DNA from: Thalassobius sp034670005
Lineage (GTDB): Bacteria > Pseudomonadota > Alphaproteobacteria > Rhodobacterales > Rhodobacteraceae
Length of the DNA stretch: 64,000 nucleotides
Assembly (NCBI RefSeq): GCF_034670005.1
Contig: NZ_JAXMOH010000002.1
Span: forward strand, 496,001 to 560,000
Direction of reading: 5' to 3'
This document shows positions 43,272-53,000 of the stretch, one piece after another. The translations under genes and the position numbers were made by a program. The number at the start of each line of letters is the position of its first letter. Position 1 is the first letter of the stretch. The notes under the pieces were generated by a model that was not told where the DNA came from, did not search any database, and saw only the letters and a program-made list of their open reading frames with translations.

Positions 43272-45020
43272 TCAGCCCCGGTTGGAAATCCATCGGCATT
43301 GATAGGGCGCAAATCTGATCTCGGTGCCGGTGGGATCAATCTTTTCCCCGCTCAGCAGATCAACCCAGTTTGCGCCATCTATCAGGTTGATCGCCTGAGG
43401 TGCGATAACCAAGGCATCGTCGCTGACATTGTGCAAAGCAAAGATCGACTGGTCCCGCTCTAGACTTTGCCGCCAAAGCCCGAACAAACGCTCGTCAATC
43501 TGTAGGGTGAATTGCGTCGCATTCGGGTGGAATGCTTTCTGTCGCCGCCGCACCGACATCCGCCGCAGCAATTCGTTCATGACCCGCGACTGGGTGCTTT
43601 CAGGGTCGTCCAGCCGCGCATTCAGATCCTCGTAGTCCCAGCGATGCCGGTTGATGGCGCGGTTCTGACCGCTTTTTTCGACCCCTTCAATGTCGTTTGA
43701 CGCGCCCAACAGCGCCTGAATATATAGTGCTGGAATGCCTTCCAGCGCCATGATCAGGGTCTGGCTGGCCATGAAACGATCGAATTGCCATTGATCCTTG
43801 CCCGCAAAGGTCCCCTTCATAGCATCATACCAGGTGATGTTCAGCTCATATGGGGCTTCGCCGCCACCCGGTAACGCGCGCATCGACACCCGGCCACCAA
43901 AATCGCGCACTTTTTCAATCACACGGGCCTGTTCCTCGGCCTCCAGCAACCCTTCGGCAGGGCGCATCCCGATGCCGTCATGACTAGCCGTGAAATTCAG
44001 ATAGGCGCACCCCATCTGCGCCGGCGGCATGGTCCCTTGCCAGCGGTTCAGCACCCGCGCTGTTCCCGCCATCATCGCGTGCAGGACCAGCGGCGGCAGC
44101 GAAAAGTTGTAGACCGAATGCGCTTCGTTCCGGTTCCCGAAATAGCTGAGGTTTTCCGCGTTGGGCACATTGGTTTCGGTCAGCAGGATCACCGGTTCGA
44201 TCGCGTAATCCGCCAATAGCCGCATCAGCCGCACAATGGCGTGGGTCTGCGGCAAGTGGATACAGCTGGTCCCGACCTCTTTCCACAAGAAGGCCACCGC
44301 ATCCAGCCGGATGATCCGGACCCCTTTTTCGACATGCATCCGCATGACTCGCAGGAATTCCAGCAAAACCTCGGGATTGGCAAAATTCAGATCGACCTGA
44401 TCGTGGCTGAAGGTGCACCAGACATGGCGCGGCCCGTTCGCAGTATCGACATCGCGCAGCAGGGGATGGGTGCGCGGCCGCACGACCGATCCCAGATCGT
44501 CGGTGGGGTTGGCTTCGAAAAAGAACCGATCATAGGGTTCGTGCCCCTGTAGATAAGCGTTGAACCAATTCGACTGGCTGCTGACATGGTTCAGCACCAG
44601 ATCCGACATCAGGTTGAATTCCGCAGCGATCCGGCTGATATCGGCCCAATCGCCCAAGACCGGGTTGACCGCGTAATAATCGGTCACCGAAAATCCATCA
44701 TCAGAGGTATAAGGAAAGAACGGCAGGATATGCACCCCTGCAATCACACCATTGAGGTGCCGGTGCAGGAAATCGTACAGCAGATCCAGCGGTTTGTGCT
44801 GACCATCGACAAAGCTGTTGCCGTAGGTAATCAGCAGGCTGTCGCGTTCGCTCCATTGCCCGTTGCCGGGCACCCTGCCGCGTTTACGCCGGTGGGTGCC
44901 CTCAGGGAAAAAGGCATCAATGACCTGTGATGCCAGAATATTGGCGTCAACTTCGGGATAGATTTCACCGATCAGCGCCGCCAGTTTCAGACTAAAGGTG
45001 TGATTATTGTCTCGGGTCAT
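43272..45020 (-). CDS. GH13_18 sugar phosphorylase, probably glucosylglycerate phosphorylase
   Basis: A 582-residue GH13 enzyme of the sucrose-phosphorylase subfamily. Conserved regions: ISRIAAEFNLMSDLVLNHVS (region I), GVRIIRLDAVAFLWKEVGTS (nucleophile Asp), VILLTETNVPN (acid/base Glu) and NFTASHDGIGMRP (third Asp). Several members split glucosylglycerate with phosphate. The neighbouring GpgS/GpgP-like genes favour that substrate over sucrose. The start is the third of three in-frame ATGs (also 45047, 45089), chosen by family length. It is convergent to the RTX gene. Confidence 0.8.
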   Translation of the reverse strand: MTRDNNHTFSLKLAALIGEIYPEVDANILASQVIDAFFPEGTHRRKRGRVPGNGQWSERDSLLITYGNSFVDGQHKPLDLLYDFLHRHLNGVIAGVHILPFFPYTSDDGFSVTDYYAVNPVLGDWADISRIAAEFNLMSDLVLNHVSSQSNWFNAYLQGHEPYDRFFFEANPTDDLGSVVRPRTHPLLRDVDTANGPRHVWCTFSHDQVDLNFANPEVLLEFLRVMRMHVEKGVRIIRLDAVAFLWKEVGTSCIHLPQTHAIVRLMRLLADYAIEPVILLTETNVPNAENLSYFGNRNEAHSVYNFSLPPLVLHAMMAGTARVLNRWQGTMPPAQMGCAYLNFTASHDGIGMRPAEGLLEAEEQARVIEKVRDFGGRVSMRALPGGGEAPYELNITWYDAMKGTFAGKDQWQFDRFMASQTLIMALEGIPALYIQALLGASNDIEGVEKSGQNRAINRHRWDYEDLNARLDDPESTQSRVMNELLRRMSVRRRQKAFHPNATQFTLQIDERLFGLWRQSLERDQSIFALHNVSDDALVIAPQAINLIDGANWVDLLSGEKIDPTGTEIRFAPYQCRWISNRG

Positions 45021-45158
45021 GCGGAATATAGCCTTACGTTCTATCATTTGTCCGCCAGCCACGGCGGGGCAGCAACCCCGGGGCGGCAAATGAGCGATTC
45101 CAGCGGCGCTTTATGCGACATTTGATGAAGCCTTATGCAATCAACCACAATCCTGGCG

Positions 45159-45851
45159 TCACAAGCAAAGCCCATCCGGTTCAATCAGGTCAGGACCATC
45201 ATCGGCACTGCCGAAGCGACGCACCTTATGGGCGCGAAAATTCCACCCGGTTCCGAAACTGTCGCGCACTTCATCATCCGAAACTTCGGCCTTCAGCCAC
45301 GGCACGACCTGATCGTCGCGCAAAATCACCGGCATACGATCATGAATATGCGCAATCTCAGTGTCGGCCGGGCGGGTCAGCAAGGTACAACTGCGCAGTT
45401 CACTAGACAGTTTTGACATTAGGCCAGCAAAGAAAAACGCTGGTTCGTTGCTCAGCGGTGCAATGAACCAGGGTTGTTTATGCCCCTTTTGGCCGGTCCA
45501 TTCGTAATATCCCCGCGCCGGGATCAGGCAACGTCCGTGCCGCCAGGCATCCCGAAAGGTCGGTTTTTCCGCTGCCGTCTCGATCTTGGCGTTGAAGGTG
45601 GTCGCTTTCCAGTCGCGGACATCGCCGCGGTGCCAATACGGCACGAACCACCAATGCGCCGAAGACGCCACCAGGTCGGTCCCTTCGGCAAAGGCTATCG
45701 CGACCTGTTGCGTTGGCTTGATATTATACCCCTGAGCAGGATCGGGCGCATCTTCGCTTCGCAATTGCCCGCCCGCGTCAAGGAAACCACGCTGGATCGC
45801 AAAAAGCTGCGCCCATGTCATCCCTTCCGCTGCAACGAATCTTCCGCACAT
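45159..45851 (-). CDS. SRAP (YedK/HMCES-like) DNA-protein crosslink protein
   Basis: A 230-residue SOS-response-associated peptidase-like protein. The mature N-terminus Cys2 (MCGRFVAAEGMTW) forms a thiazolidine crosslink with abasic sites in single-stranded DNA. Other conserved residues: Asn in GYNIKPTQQ, Glu in RGYYEWTGQ, His in IAHIHDRMPVIL. The start was set so that Cys is residue 2; the open frame upstream is not coding. Single gene. Confidence 0.93.
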   Translation of the reverse strand: MCGRFVAAEGMTWAQLFAIQRGFLDAGGQLRSEDAPDPAQGYNIKPTQQVAIAFAEGTDLVASSAHWWFVPYWHRGDVRDWKATTFNAKIETAAEKPTFRDAWRHGRCLIPARGYYEWTGQKGHKQPWFIAPLSNEPAFFFAGLMSKLSSELRSCTLLTRPADTEIAHIHDRMPVILRDDQVVPWLKAEVSDDEVRDSFGTGWNFRAHKVRRFGSADDGPDLIEPDGLCL

Positions 45852-46047
45852 AATATCAGGGTAGCAGGTTGCGCGGCCGACACCAGAATGGACACCAGTG
45901 TTCGTCAGCGTCGGGTCCGGATCAGCATGGTTCTCGGATAACCGAAAATATGCTATATCTGTCATGATTTTATTTCAAACCAAGCAGCTCAGAAGCTGTG
46001 TATGGTTCAGTCAAAGCAAATTTAACGACGAGCCGAAAGGATTTCTC

Positions 46048-47925
46048 ATGCCTGTTTATTCTGCCCTCTCTGGCGCACCTTTCACCATCAATACAAACAG
46101 CAACGGGCTTGAATACGATCCCGAAGTGGCCGGACTTTCCGATGGCGGCTATGTCGCGGTCTGGACCACGGTTAATCAGGACGGGGAGCAAGACGGGGTA
46201 GCCGGACAGCGCTTTGACGCCAGTGATAGCCCAGTGGGGCCGGAATTTCAGGTCAACACCCTGACCAGCAGCAACCAGAACGTGGCCCATGTCACAGCCT
46301 TGTCTGATGGCGGCTTTGCAGTGACCTATTCCAGTTTCGGGATCGATGGCAGCATCACCGGTATCGCATTGCAGCGCTACTCTGCGACAGGAACGACGGT
46401 AGGCGATGAAACGGTCATCAACCAATACACCAACAGCCAGCAGGACCTGCCTGTAATCACCGAACTGTCTGATGGAAATCTGGTTGCGGTCTGGCAAAGC
46501 TATGGATCAGATGGCGTTCTCTACGGGATCGCGGGCAGGATCATACCCGCAACCGGTGATCCGGTGGCGGATGAATTCCAGGTCAACACCTATGTCACCG
46601 CCAGCCAGACCAACCCGGATGTTGCCGCTCTCAGCGGCGGCGGGTTCATCGCGGTCTGGCAATCACTCGAACAAGACGGTAGCAGCGAGGGCGTTTTCGC
46701 GCAACGCTTCGACAATGGCGGAAATCCTGTGGGCGATGAGTTCCAGGTAAATACTTCGACCAACAGCGCACAAGATCGCGCTTCGGTCTCGGCGCTGGCA
46801 GATGGCGGTTTTGTGGTGACCTGGGAAAGTTCGCACATGGCCATTGGCAGTTCGGAAATTTGCGGCCGTGTCTACAATGCTGACGGGAGTACCAGAGTCG
46901 GCGAATTCTTAGTGTCACAAACCGATACCGGGTTCGAACAAATGCCTGATGTATTGGGGCTTTCCGATGGTAGCTTTCTTGTCAGCTGGCGTTCGGGTGG
47001 CAATGCCTCCAACCCCGATGAATTTCCGGGGGGGCACTACGCGATGCGCTTCGACGCCGACGGAGCGGTGTTGGGCGACGGTATTTTAGTGACCAGCGAC
47101 AGCCCCTCCGCCCCGCGTCATATGCGACTGACAGAGCTGGATAATGGCGATGTAATCGCGGTTTGGAATTCCTCTACCGGCGATACCGATGGCGCCCAAA
47201 TTATGGGGCAGCGCCTGTTCACCGCAGGCGAGATTTCCGGCACCGAAGGGGACGATTCTTTGATCGGAGCGGGTCAAGACGACCGGATTCAGGGGTTGGG
47301 AGGCAATGACACATTGAGCGGGTTCGATGGAAATGACACGCTGATCGGCGGCGACGGTGATGACTCTCTGATCGGTGGGACCAGCGAAGACGACCTGCGT
47401 GACGTGCTCTATGGCGGCAATGGCAATGACCATCTGGATGGCGGTTACGGCAATGACGAACTGCGCGGAGATGCCGGGATGGATACCATCATAGGCGGTT
47501 TCGGCGTCGACACCATTATCGGCGGGACTGGTGACGATCAGCTAACCGGCCAGGCCTGGTCGGATCTGATCTTCGGTGGCGATGGAATTGATTTCATCAA
47601 TGGCGGTTTCGGCTACGACCGGGTCAATGGCGGCGACGGGGCGGACCGTTTTTTCCATCTCGGGGTCTTGGATCACGGTTCCGACTGGATTCAGGATTAT
47701 AATGCTGCTGATGGCGATGTACTGATCTTTGGCCAATCCGGTGCCACCGCAGACCAGTTCCAGATCAACCTCGCCAATACACCGGATGCCGGCTCGGCCG
47801 ATGTTGAGGAGGCCTTCGTAATTTACCGCCCAACCGGCCAGATCCTATGGGCGCTGGTCGATGGCGGCGGGCAGGATGAAATCAACCTGGTGCTGGACGG
47901 GATCACCCACGATTTTCTGGCCTGA
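46048..47925 (+). CDS. large RTX protein with ~50-residue beta repeats
   Basis: A 625-residue secreted-type protein. The first about 390 residues contain about seven repeats of the pattern LSDGGFVAVWxSxxxDGxxxGIxxQRFDxxGxxVGxEFQVNT, probably a beta-propeller-like fold. From about 400 on, RTX nonapeptides bind calcium (GGNDTLSGFDGNDTLIGGDG, GGNGNDHLDGG). The C-terminus (DEINLVLDGITHDFLA) is typical for type I secretion. No classical signal peptide. The start is an ATG with GAAAGGA upstream. Function is unknown; perhaps adhesion or a hydrolase-less scaffold. Confidence 0.85.
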   Translation: MPVYSALSGAPFTINTNSNGLEYDPEVAGLSDGGYVAVWTTVNQDGEQDGVAGQRFDASDSPVGPEFQVNTLTSSNQNVAHVTALSDGGFAVTYSSFGIDGSITGIALQRYSATGTTVGDETVINQYTNSQQDLPVITELSDGNLVAVWQSYGSDGVLYGIAGRIIPATGDPVADEFQVNTYVTASQTNPDVAALSGGGFIAVWQSLEQDGSSEGVFAQRFDNGGNPVGDEFQVNTSTNSAQDRASVSALADGGFVVTWESSHMAIGSSEICGRVYNADGSTRVGEFLVSQTDTGFEQMPDVLGLSDGSFLVSWRSGGNASNPDEFPGGHYAMRFDADGAVLGDGILVTSDSPSAPRHMRLTELDNGDVIAVWNSSTGDTDGAQIMGQRLFTAGEISGTEGDDSLIGAGQDDRIQGLGGNDTLSGFDGNDTLIGGDGDDSLIGGTSEDDLRDVLYGGNGNDHLDGGYGNDELRGDAGMDTIIGGFGVDTIIGGTGDDQLTGQAWSDLIFGGDGIDFINGGFGYDRVNGGDGADRFFHLGVLDHGSDWIQDYNAADGDVLIFGQSGATADQFQINLANTPDAGSADVEEAFVIYRPTGQILWALVDGGGQDEINLVLDGITHDFLA

Positions 47926-47962
47926 AACAGCGAAGGCATCGACCGGGTTAAGCCGTTAAAAG

Positions 47963-47996
47963 AAAAGGCGCTCAACCCGCACGGGGAGCGCCTTTT
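47963..47996 (+). terminator. intrinsic terminator after the RTX gene
   Basis: A perfect 11-bp stem AAAAGGCGCTC / GAGCGCCTTTT with a GC-rich 12-base loop, with T's at the end of the stem. Confidence 0.85.
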
Positions 47997-48030
47997 CCAG
48001 TAAGCAGCAGTCAACCGGACTTACAAAAAA

Positions 48031-48105
48031 TGGTGGGTGATAAGGGATTTGAACCCCTGACATCTTCGATGTGAACGAAGCGCTCTACCACTGAGCTAAT
48101 CACCC
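48031..48105 (-). tRNA. tRNA-Val (CAC)
   Basis: A 75-base cloverleaf with acceptor GGGTGAT / ATCACCC, anticodon loop TTCACAT (anticodon CAC) and T loop GGTTCAAATCC; CCA is encoded. Its 3' end shares only the first 12 bases of the att core. Confidence 0.96.
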
Positions 48106-48124
48106 GGTAGCGCGCCTTTTAAAC

Positions 48125-48556
48125 TCACTCCGCAGCTTCTGCAAGAGGGTCATTTTCTTCATTTTTCGTCCGTAAAACCTGCCGAACTTTGCAGTTAATT
48201 ACCCGTGCGTTGGACAGGTGCTTCATCCGGTTAATCTTGACCTTGCCAAGTGAATGAAGGTTCATTTCACGGCCATCGGCCAATGCTTCGCCAAGGATAC
48301 TCAGCGCCGCTTCGATTGCCGGTTTAGCAAAGCGTTTCTTAACGCCGCTGCGTTCCACGACCATTTCGATCAGCTCGGCTTTGCGCAGCTCCAGTTCGTC
48401 GGAAACCGGTACGGTTTCGTCGACGATGACAGGATCGGGCGCAGGCGCGGCCTCGACCGCAGTTGTGCGGCGCACCGGTGCTTTGGCCGTGGTTTTCGGC
48501 GCTGTTGTGCGACCGCTGGGTTTGGCGGCTACGGTTTTAGTCGGTGTTCGTGCCAT
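48125..48556 (-). CDS. HU-family DNA-binding protein with long N-terminal tail
   Basis: A 143-residue nucleoid protein. Residues 1-50 are a Lys/Pro/Ala-rich, disordered tail (MARTPTKTVAAKPSGRTTAP). The rest is the HU fold (ELRKAELIEMVVERSGVKKRFAKPAIEAALSILGEALADG; LHSLGKVKI...). The beta-arm motif with the usual intercalating proline is weak. It differs from the canonical 90-residue HU by the tail. Lies downstream of lon on the same strand, with a terminator between. Confidence 0.85.
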   Translation of the reverse strand: MARTPTKTVAAKPSGRTTAPKTTAKAPVRRTTAVEAAPAPDPVIVDETVPVSDELELRKAELIEMVVERSGVKKRFAKPAIEAALSILGEALADGREMNLHSLGKVKINRMKHLSNARVINCKVRQVLRTKNEENDPLAEAAE

Positions 48557-48668
48557 GCTAGATATATGCCTCTATGTTTTTTGTTATGCTCGATATTGTA
48601 TAAAATCATAGGCGAAAAGCCGTGAAAAATCTACCCGGTTAATGAAATGGCTGGAATTCGGTAAAAAA

Positions 48669-48698
48669 AATGGCGCTTCCCCAAAGGAAAGCGCCATT
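48669..48698 (-). terminator. intrinsic terminator of lon
   Basis: An AATGGCGCTT-type 10-bp stem with AAGCGCCATT and a purine/pyrimidine loop lies about 27 bases past the lon stop. Read on the minus strand it ends in a run of eight T. Confidence 0.9.
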
Positions 48699-48724
48699 CA
48701 ATTTTTCAGCCAGTTAGTAACGGG

Positions 48725-51127
48725 TCAGTGGGCGACGGCCCCTTCCCCGCTGCTCGACTTCAGGGCGGCAGCGGCAGCTTCTTCTGCCTCTTCGTCCCAT
48801 TCGATCGGTTCGGGTTTACCGACCAGGGCCAGCCGCAGAACGTCGCTGACATGGCTGACCGGGATAATATCCAGCCCTTCCTTCACGTTATCCGGAATAT
48901 CGGCCAGATCCTTTTCGTTCTCTTCCGGAATCAGAACGGTTTTCACCCCGCCCCGAAGTGCCGCCAGCAGCTTTTCCTTCAACCCACCGATAGCGGTGGC
49001 GTTGCCGCGCAAGGTGACTTCGCCGGTCATGGCGATATCTTTGCGCACCGGAATGCCGGTCAGAACCGAAACAATCGCCGTCACCATAGCCAAACCCGCA
49101 CTCGGCCCATCTTTGGGCGTCGCCCCGTCGGGAACGTGGACGTGGATATCCCACTTGTCGAATTTGGTCGGCTTTACCCCGATCTTCGGCGCGATGGAAC
49201 GGACATAGCTCGACGCGGCGTCGATCGATTCCTTCATCACGTCACCCAGTTTCCCGGTGGTCTTCATCCGGCCCTTGCCGGGCAGGCGAAGTGCCTCGAT
49301 CGACAACAGGTCGCCACCGACGCTGGTATAGGCGAGACCGGTGACCACACCAACCTGATCTTCCTGTTCGGCCAAGCCGTAGCGGAATTTCTTCACGCCC
49401 AGGAATTCATCGATATTGTCAGCGCTGACATGGACGCTTTCGGCTTCGCCCTTGACGATCTTGGTGATCGCCTTCCGCGCCAGTTTACCGATCTCTCTCT
49501 CAAGGTTCCGCACCCCGGCTTCGCGGGTGTAGCGGCGCACCATTTCGGTCAGCGCATCTTCGCTAACGTCAAATTCGTCCGCCTTCAGGCCGTGGTTCTT
49601 GATCTGCTTGGGCAGCAAGTGCTGTTTGGCGATCTCGACCTTTTCGTCCTCGGTATATCCGGCCAGCGGAATAATCTCCATCCGGTCCATCAAAGGCCCG
49701 GGCATGTTGTAGGAGTTCGCCGTGGTCAGGAACATCACGTTCGACAGGTCATATTCGACCTCAAGATAGTGATCGACAAAGGTCGAATTCTGTTCCGGGT
49801 CCAGCACTTCGAGCATGGCCGAAGCCGGATCGCCCCGGAAATCCTGGCCCATCTTGTCGATTTCATCGAGCAGGATCAGCGGATTGGTGGTTTTCGCCTT
49901 TTTCAACGCCTGAATAATCTTGCCGGGCATCGACCCGATATAGGTCCGGCGGTGACCGCGGATTTCGGATTCGTCGCGCACGCCGCCAAGCGAGATGCGG
50001 ATGAATTCGCGGCCCGTCGCCTTGGCCACCGATTTGCCAAGCGATGTCTTACCCACACCCGGCGGGCCGACAAGGCACATGATCGGGCCTTTCAGCTTGG
50101 CCGAACGCTGCTGCACGGCCAAATACTCGACGATCCGTTCCTTGACCTTTTCCAGACCATAGTGATCGACGTCCAGAACGCCCTGCGCGCGGTTCAGGTC
50201 CTTTTTCACGCGGGATTTGACACCCCACGGAATCGACAGCATCCAGTCGAGATAATTGCGCACGACGGTCGCCTCGGCGCTCATCGGGCTCATCGATTTG
50301 AGCTTCTTCAACTCGCCTTCGGCCTTTTCCCTGGCTTCTTTGCTGAGCTTGGTCTTGGCGATCTTTTCTTCCAGTTCAGCAATTTCATTGCCGCCCTCTT
50401 CGCCATCGCCCAATTCCTTCTGAATGGCCTTCATCTGCTCATTCAGATAATATTCGCGCTGGGTGCGCTCCATCTGGGATTTGACCCGGGTCTTGATCTT
50501 CTTCTCGACCTGCAAAACGCTCATTTCGCCCTGCATCAGGCCGTAGACCTTTTCCAGCCGTTCGCTGACGGAAAGGGTTTCCAGCAAATCCTGTTTCTGC
50601 TCCACCTCGATGCCCAGATGCCCCGACACCAGATCCGCCAGTTTGGCCGGTTCAGAGGTTTCCGAAACCGTCACCAGCGCCTCTTCGGGGATGTTTTTCT
50701 TTACCTTGGCATAACGTTCGAATTCACCACCGACAGTGCGCAGCAACGCCTCGATCGTGGCGGCATCGCCGGGAATTTCATTCAGATATTCGGCGCGCGC
50801 TTCGAAGAAATCGTCGTTTTCCAGATAATCGGTGATTTTCACCCGGGCCTGACCTTCAACCAGCACCTTGACGGTGCCATCGGGCAGTTTCAGCAGTTGC
50901 AGCACATTGGCCAACACACCCGTGTTGTAAATCCCGTCATTCGAAGGATCGTCTTCGGCCGGATCGATCTGGCTGGACAGCAGAATCTGCTTATCGTCCT
51001 GCATCACCTCTTCCAGTGCACGGACCGATTTTTCGCGCCCGACGAACAGAGGCACGATCATGTGGGGGAAAACCACAATATCGCGCAGTGGCAGGACTGG
51101 ATAGGATGCGTTAAGTGGCTCTTGCAT
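48725..51127 (-). CDS. lon: ATP-dependent protease Lon
   Basis: An 800-residue Lon protease that degrades misfolded and regulatory proteins. In order: the N-terminal LonN domain (YPVLPLRDIVVFPHMIVPLFVGR), a coiled coil, the AAA module with Walker A LVGPPGVGKTSLGK and Walker B NPLILLDEIDKMG, and the C-terminal peptidase with catalytic Ser in PKDGPSAGLAMV and Lys in PVRKDIAMTGEVTLRG. I started at the ATG behind AAGGAAA; an ATG ten codons upstream is less likely. It is followed by a strong terminator. Confidence 0.97.
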   Translation of the reverse strand: MQEPLNASYPVLPLRDIVVFPHMIVPLFVGREKSVRALEEVMQDDKQILLSSQIDPAEDDPSNDGIYNTGVLANVLQLLKLPDGTVKVLVEGQARVKITDYLENDDFFEARAEYLNEIPGDAATIEALLRTVGGEFERYAKVKKNIPEEALVTVSETSEPAKLADLVSGHLGIEVEQKQDLLETLSVSERLEKVYGLMQGEMSVLQVEKKIKTRVKSQMERTQREYYLNEQMKAIQKELGDGEEGGNEIAELEEKIAKTKLSKEAREKAEGELKKLKSMSPMSAEATVVRNYLDWMLSIPWGVKSRVKKDLNRAQGVLDVDHYGLEKVKERIVEYLAVQQRSAKLKGPIMCLVGPPGVGKTSLGKSVAKATGREFIRISLGGVRDESEIRGHRRTYIGSMPGKIIQALKKAKTTNPLILLDEIDKMGQDFRGDPASAMLEVLDPEQNSTFVDHYLEVEYDLSNVMFLTTANSYNMPGPLMDRMEIIPLAGYTEDEKVEIAKQHLLPKQIKNHGLKADEFDVSEDALTEMVRRYTREAGVRNLEREIGKLARKAITKIVKGEAESVHVSADNIDEFLGVKKFRYGLAEQEDQVGVVTGLAYTSVGGDLLSIEALRLPGKGRMKTTGKLGDVMKESIDAASSYVRSIAPKIGVKPTKFDKWDIHVHVPDGATPKDGPSAGLAMVTAIVSVLTGIPVRKDIAMTGEVTLRGNATAIGGLKEKLLAALRGGVKTVLIPEENEKDLADIPDNVKEGLDIIPVSHVSDVLRLALVGKPEPIEWDEEAEEAAAAALKSSSGEGAVAH

Positions 51128-51361
51128 GCGTTTTCCTTGTTCTTGGCAAAAAGGCACTGGTCCCAGTGTGGCAACCCCGGCCTTTTCCGTTTCCTGAGGC
51201 TTTATCTGGGGTCTGCACCACCGATTTCAAGCATGTCCGGCAACCCCGGGTGGGCAGAATGCCGCGCCTAAACGTAATGAGCAAGGCGCGATTGCCGCAG
51301 AACCGGCAAAAAGGCGTCGCATCGCAAGCAGGTAACGGCGCGACGCCCCCCATGACAGGCA

Positions 51362-52639
51362 CTAATCAGGATGTTCCACAGATTGCAAAATGGTTGCGAC
51401 GTAACTTTTTATTCTTTCCAGATGTGCTTCGATTTCATCATGAAACTGATCCAGACGTGACACGATCGTTTCCAATCCCTTGGCATGATCGCGCAACATG
51501 CCGGCTTCGACCCGACAGGCAATCCGGACAGTAGACAGCCCCAAGACCATGCGCTGAAGGAAGTCTGTACGCCGCTGGATCGCAATCGCCGATTTCACAC
51601 CAAATTCTATGGCCTTGTCTGATTTCAAATCATAGCTGCGCCGAAGCTGATCCAGAACCCGCTTTTCCGCCTCCCACTCTGCACCTTCGGAATGGCCGTT
51701 TTCGGTATCGAAAAATTCGGACATCTCCGTCATCAAATGCGATGCGCAGATCATGAAATAGGCGCTCAATTCCTTGGGCGCATCCCAAAGCCCGCGATCC
51801 GCTGGAGGCACGGCAAGGGTTTTGAGATGGTTCTGAATGTCTTTCAGCATCAGGTCGTAGTTCTTGGCGATCTCGTTGATAGTCGCCCGACCTACCGCCA
51901 GCTTGGCGGCGAATATCTTCATGTTGGCGGTCAGGATTTCCGCTTCCTGAAATTCAGCCGTCAAATTTGTCAGCTCCCGGCGCAGCTTTTCTGACGCAAC
52001 GGCAAGAGTTCCGCTCTGGGCCAGATCTGGAAGTTGCGGATGGCCGATTGCGATGCGGCGGGCTTCGAATTCCTGATGCAAGGCATGGGCCTGAAACGCG
52101 CCATAGGTCGGGAACCCCAAATCGGCCAAGCGTGCGGCAATCACCTTGGCGCTTTCTTCTGGTGACAGGTTCTGTTCCTGTTCGAGTTTGCAAATGTCTT
52201 TGTAAAGCCCCTCTACCAGCTTCAGCTGCGGGCTTGTCGGCTTGATCCGCAACGACAGATAACCGCCATCTTCGACCGGGGTTACCAATGCGAAGACCCA
52301 GTAATAATGACCTTCCTTGCTTTTATTTTTAACGTAGGCCCCGACAGAATGACCGTTTTCCAACCCGTTCCACAACAGCCAGAAAACACCTTTGGGCATA
52401 TGGCTGTGCCGGATGATTTTATGCGGCGCACCTTTCAATTCCGAAGCGGAGTAGCCAGCCACCCGGACAAAGACAGAATTATAGGCTTCGATCACTCCGC
52501 GCTTATCGGTCCGTGAAAAAAAGATTTCTTCAACATTGAAAGGTTCTTCGACGTTGACTTCGGGCACTATGCGCGAGCGCGCGTAATCGCGCACGGGGTT
52601 TTCGGCGGTTTCGAAGTCTCTCACCGTCATTGTGTTCAT
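51362..52639 (-). CDS. Aer-type PAS sensor protein without MCP domain, paralog A
   Basis: A 425-residue protein. Residues about 35-145 form a PAS domain with the Aer signature (SRTDKRGVIEAYNSVFVRVAGY; PHKIIRHSHMPKGVFWLLWN; YVKNKSKEGHYYWVFALVTP). In Aer this domain binds FAD. The remainder is helical with a strongly conserved block, EILTANMKIFAAKLAVGRAT followed by INEIAKNYDLML (about 240-270), shared with paralog B. No membrane segment, HAMP or MCP signalling hairpin is seen. It probably senses redox state or oxygen, with an unknown output partner. A TGGAG ribosome binding site precedes the ATG. Confidence 0.8.
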   Translation of the reverse strand: MNTMTVRDFETAENPVRDYARSRIVPEVNVEEPFNVEEIFFSRTDKRGVIEAYNSVFVRVAGYSASELKGAPHKIIRHSHMPKGVFWLLWNGLENGHSVGAYVKNKSKEGHYYWVFALVTPVEDGGYLSLRIKPTSPQLKLVEGLYKDICKLEQEQNLSPEESAKVIAARLADLGFPTYGAFQAHALHQEFEARRIAIGHPQLPDLAQSGTLAVASEKLRRELTNLTAEFQEAEILTANMKIFAAKLAVGRATINEIAKNYDLMLKDIQNHLKTLAVPPADRGLWDAPKELSAYFMICASHLMTEMSEFFDTENGHSEGAEWEAEKRVLDQLRRSYDLKSDKAIEFGVKSAIAIQRRTDFLQRMVLGLSTVRIACRVEAGMLRDHAKGLETIVSRLDQFHDEIEAHLERIKSYVATILQSVEHPD

Positions 52640-53000
52640 CGGCAGCTCCAGTCCGGGTCTTAAACTTTGTACTCGTCACCCACAGCCGTTCCGCACACGG
52701 CAAACGATCCGCAGCTGTCCAGGCCCGTCGGCAAAAGCCGCGATTGGTGTTGTCAATCGCATCAAAGACAACGACCTCAGAAATCCGAATTTTAGAGAAA
52801 GGTGGCGTGACAAACAGAAACCCGATCAGAGAGGGTAAGGCGAATTCTCTGCGGCGACTGCGGCGCAGTTCATTGCCGGTCAAAGCCCAGACCTCCCTTA
52901 AAATAGCGCTGAAATTTCCAGCGCGATCAAAGGCTGAATGCGATCATTGTCCGCAGAGATTTCTCCCGTTACCGCCACACCCTGTCCAAAATGACCATGC
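52640..53000. other. intergenic region between the two PAS genes
   Basis: About 360 bases. It holds a 6-bp hairpin (GCGCTG / CAGCGC, 52906-52924) that could end the paralog B transcript, and presumably the promoter of paralog A. No gene is supported. Confidence 0.45.

Noticed and set aside
45852..45965. N-terminal extension of the SRAP protein
   Set aside because: SRAP proteins need cysteine at position 2 after the initiator methionine, so the start must be the ATG before CGRF.
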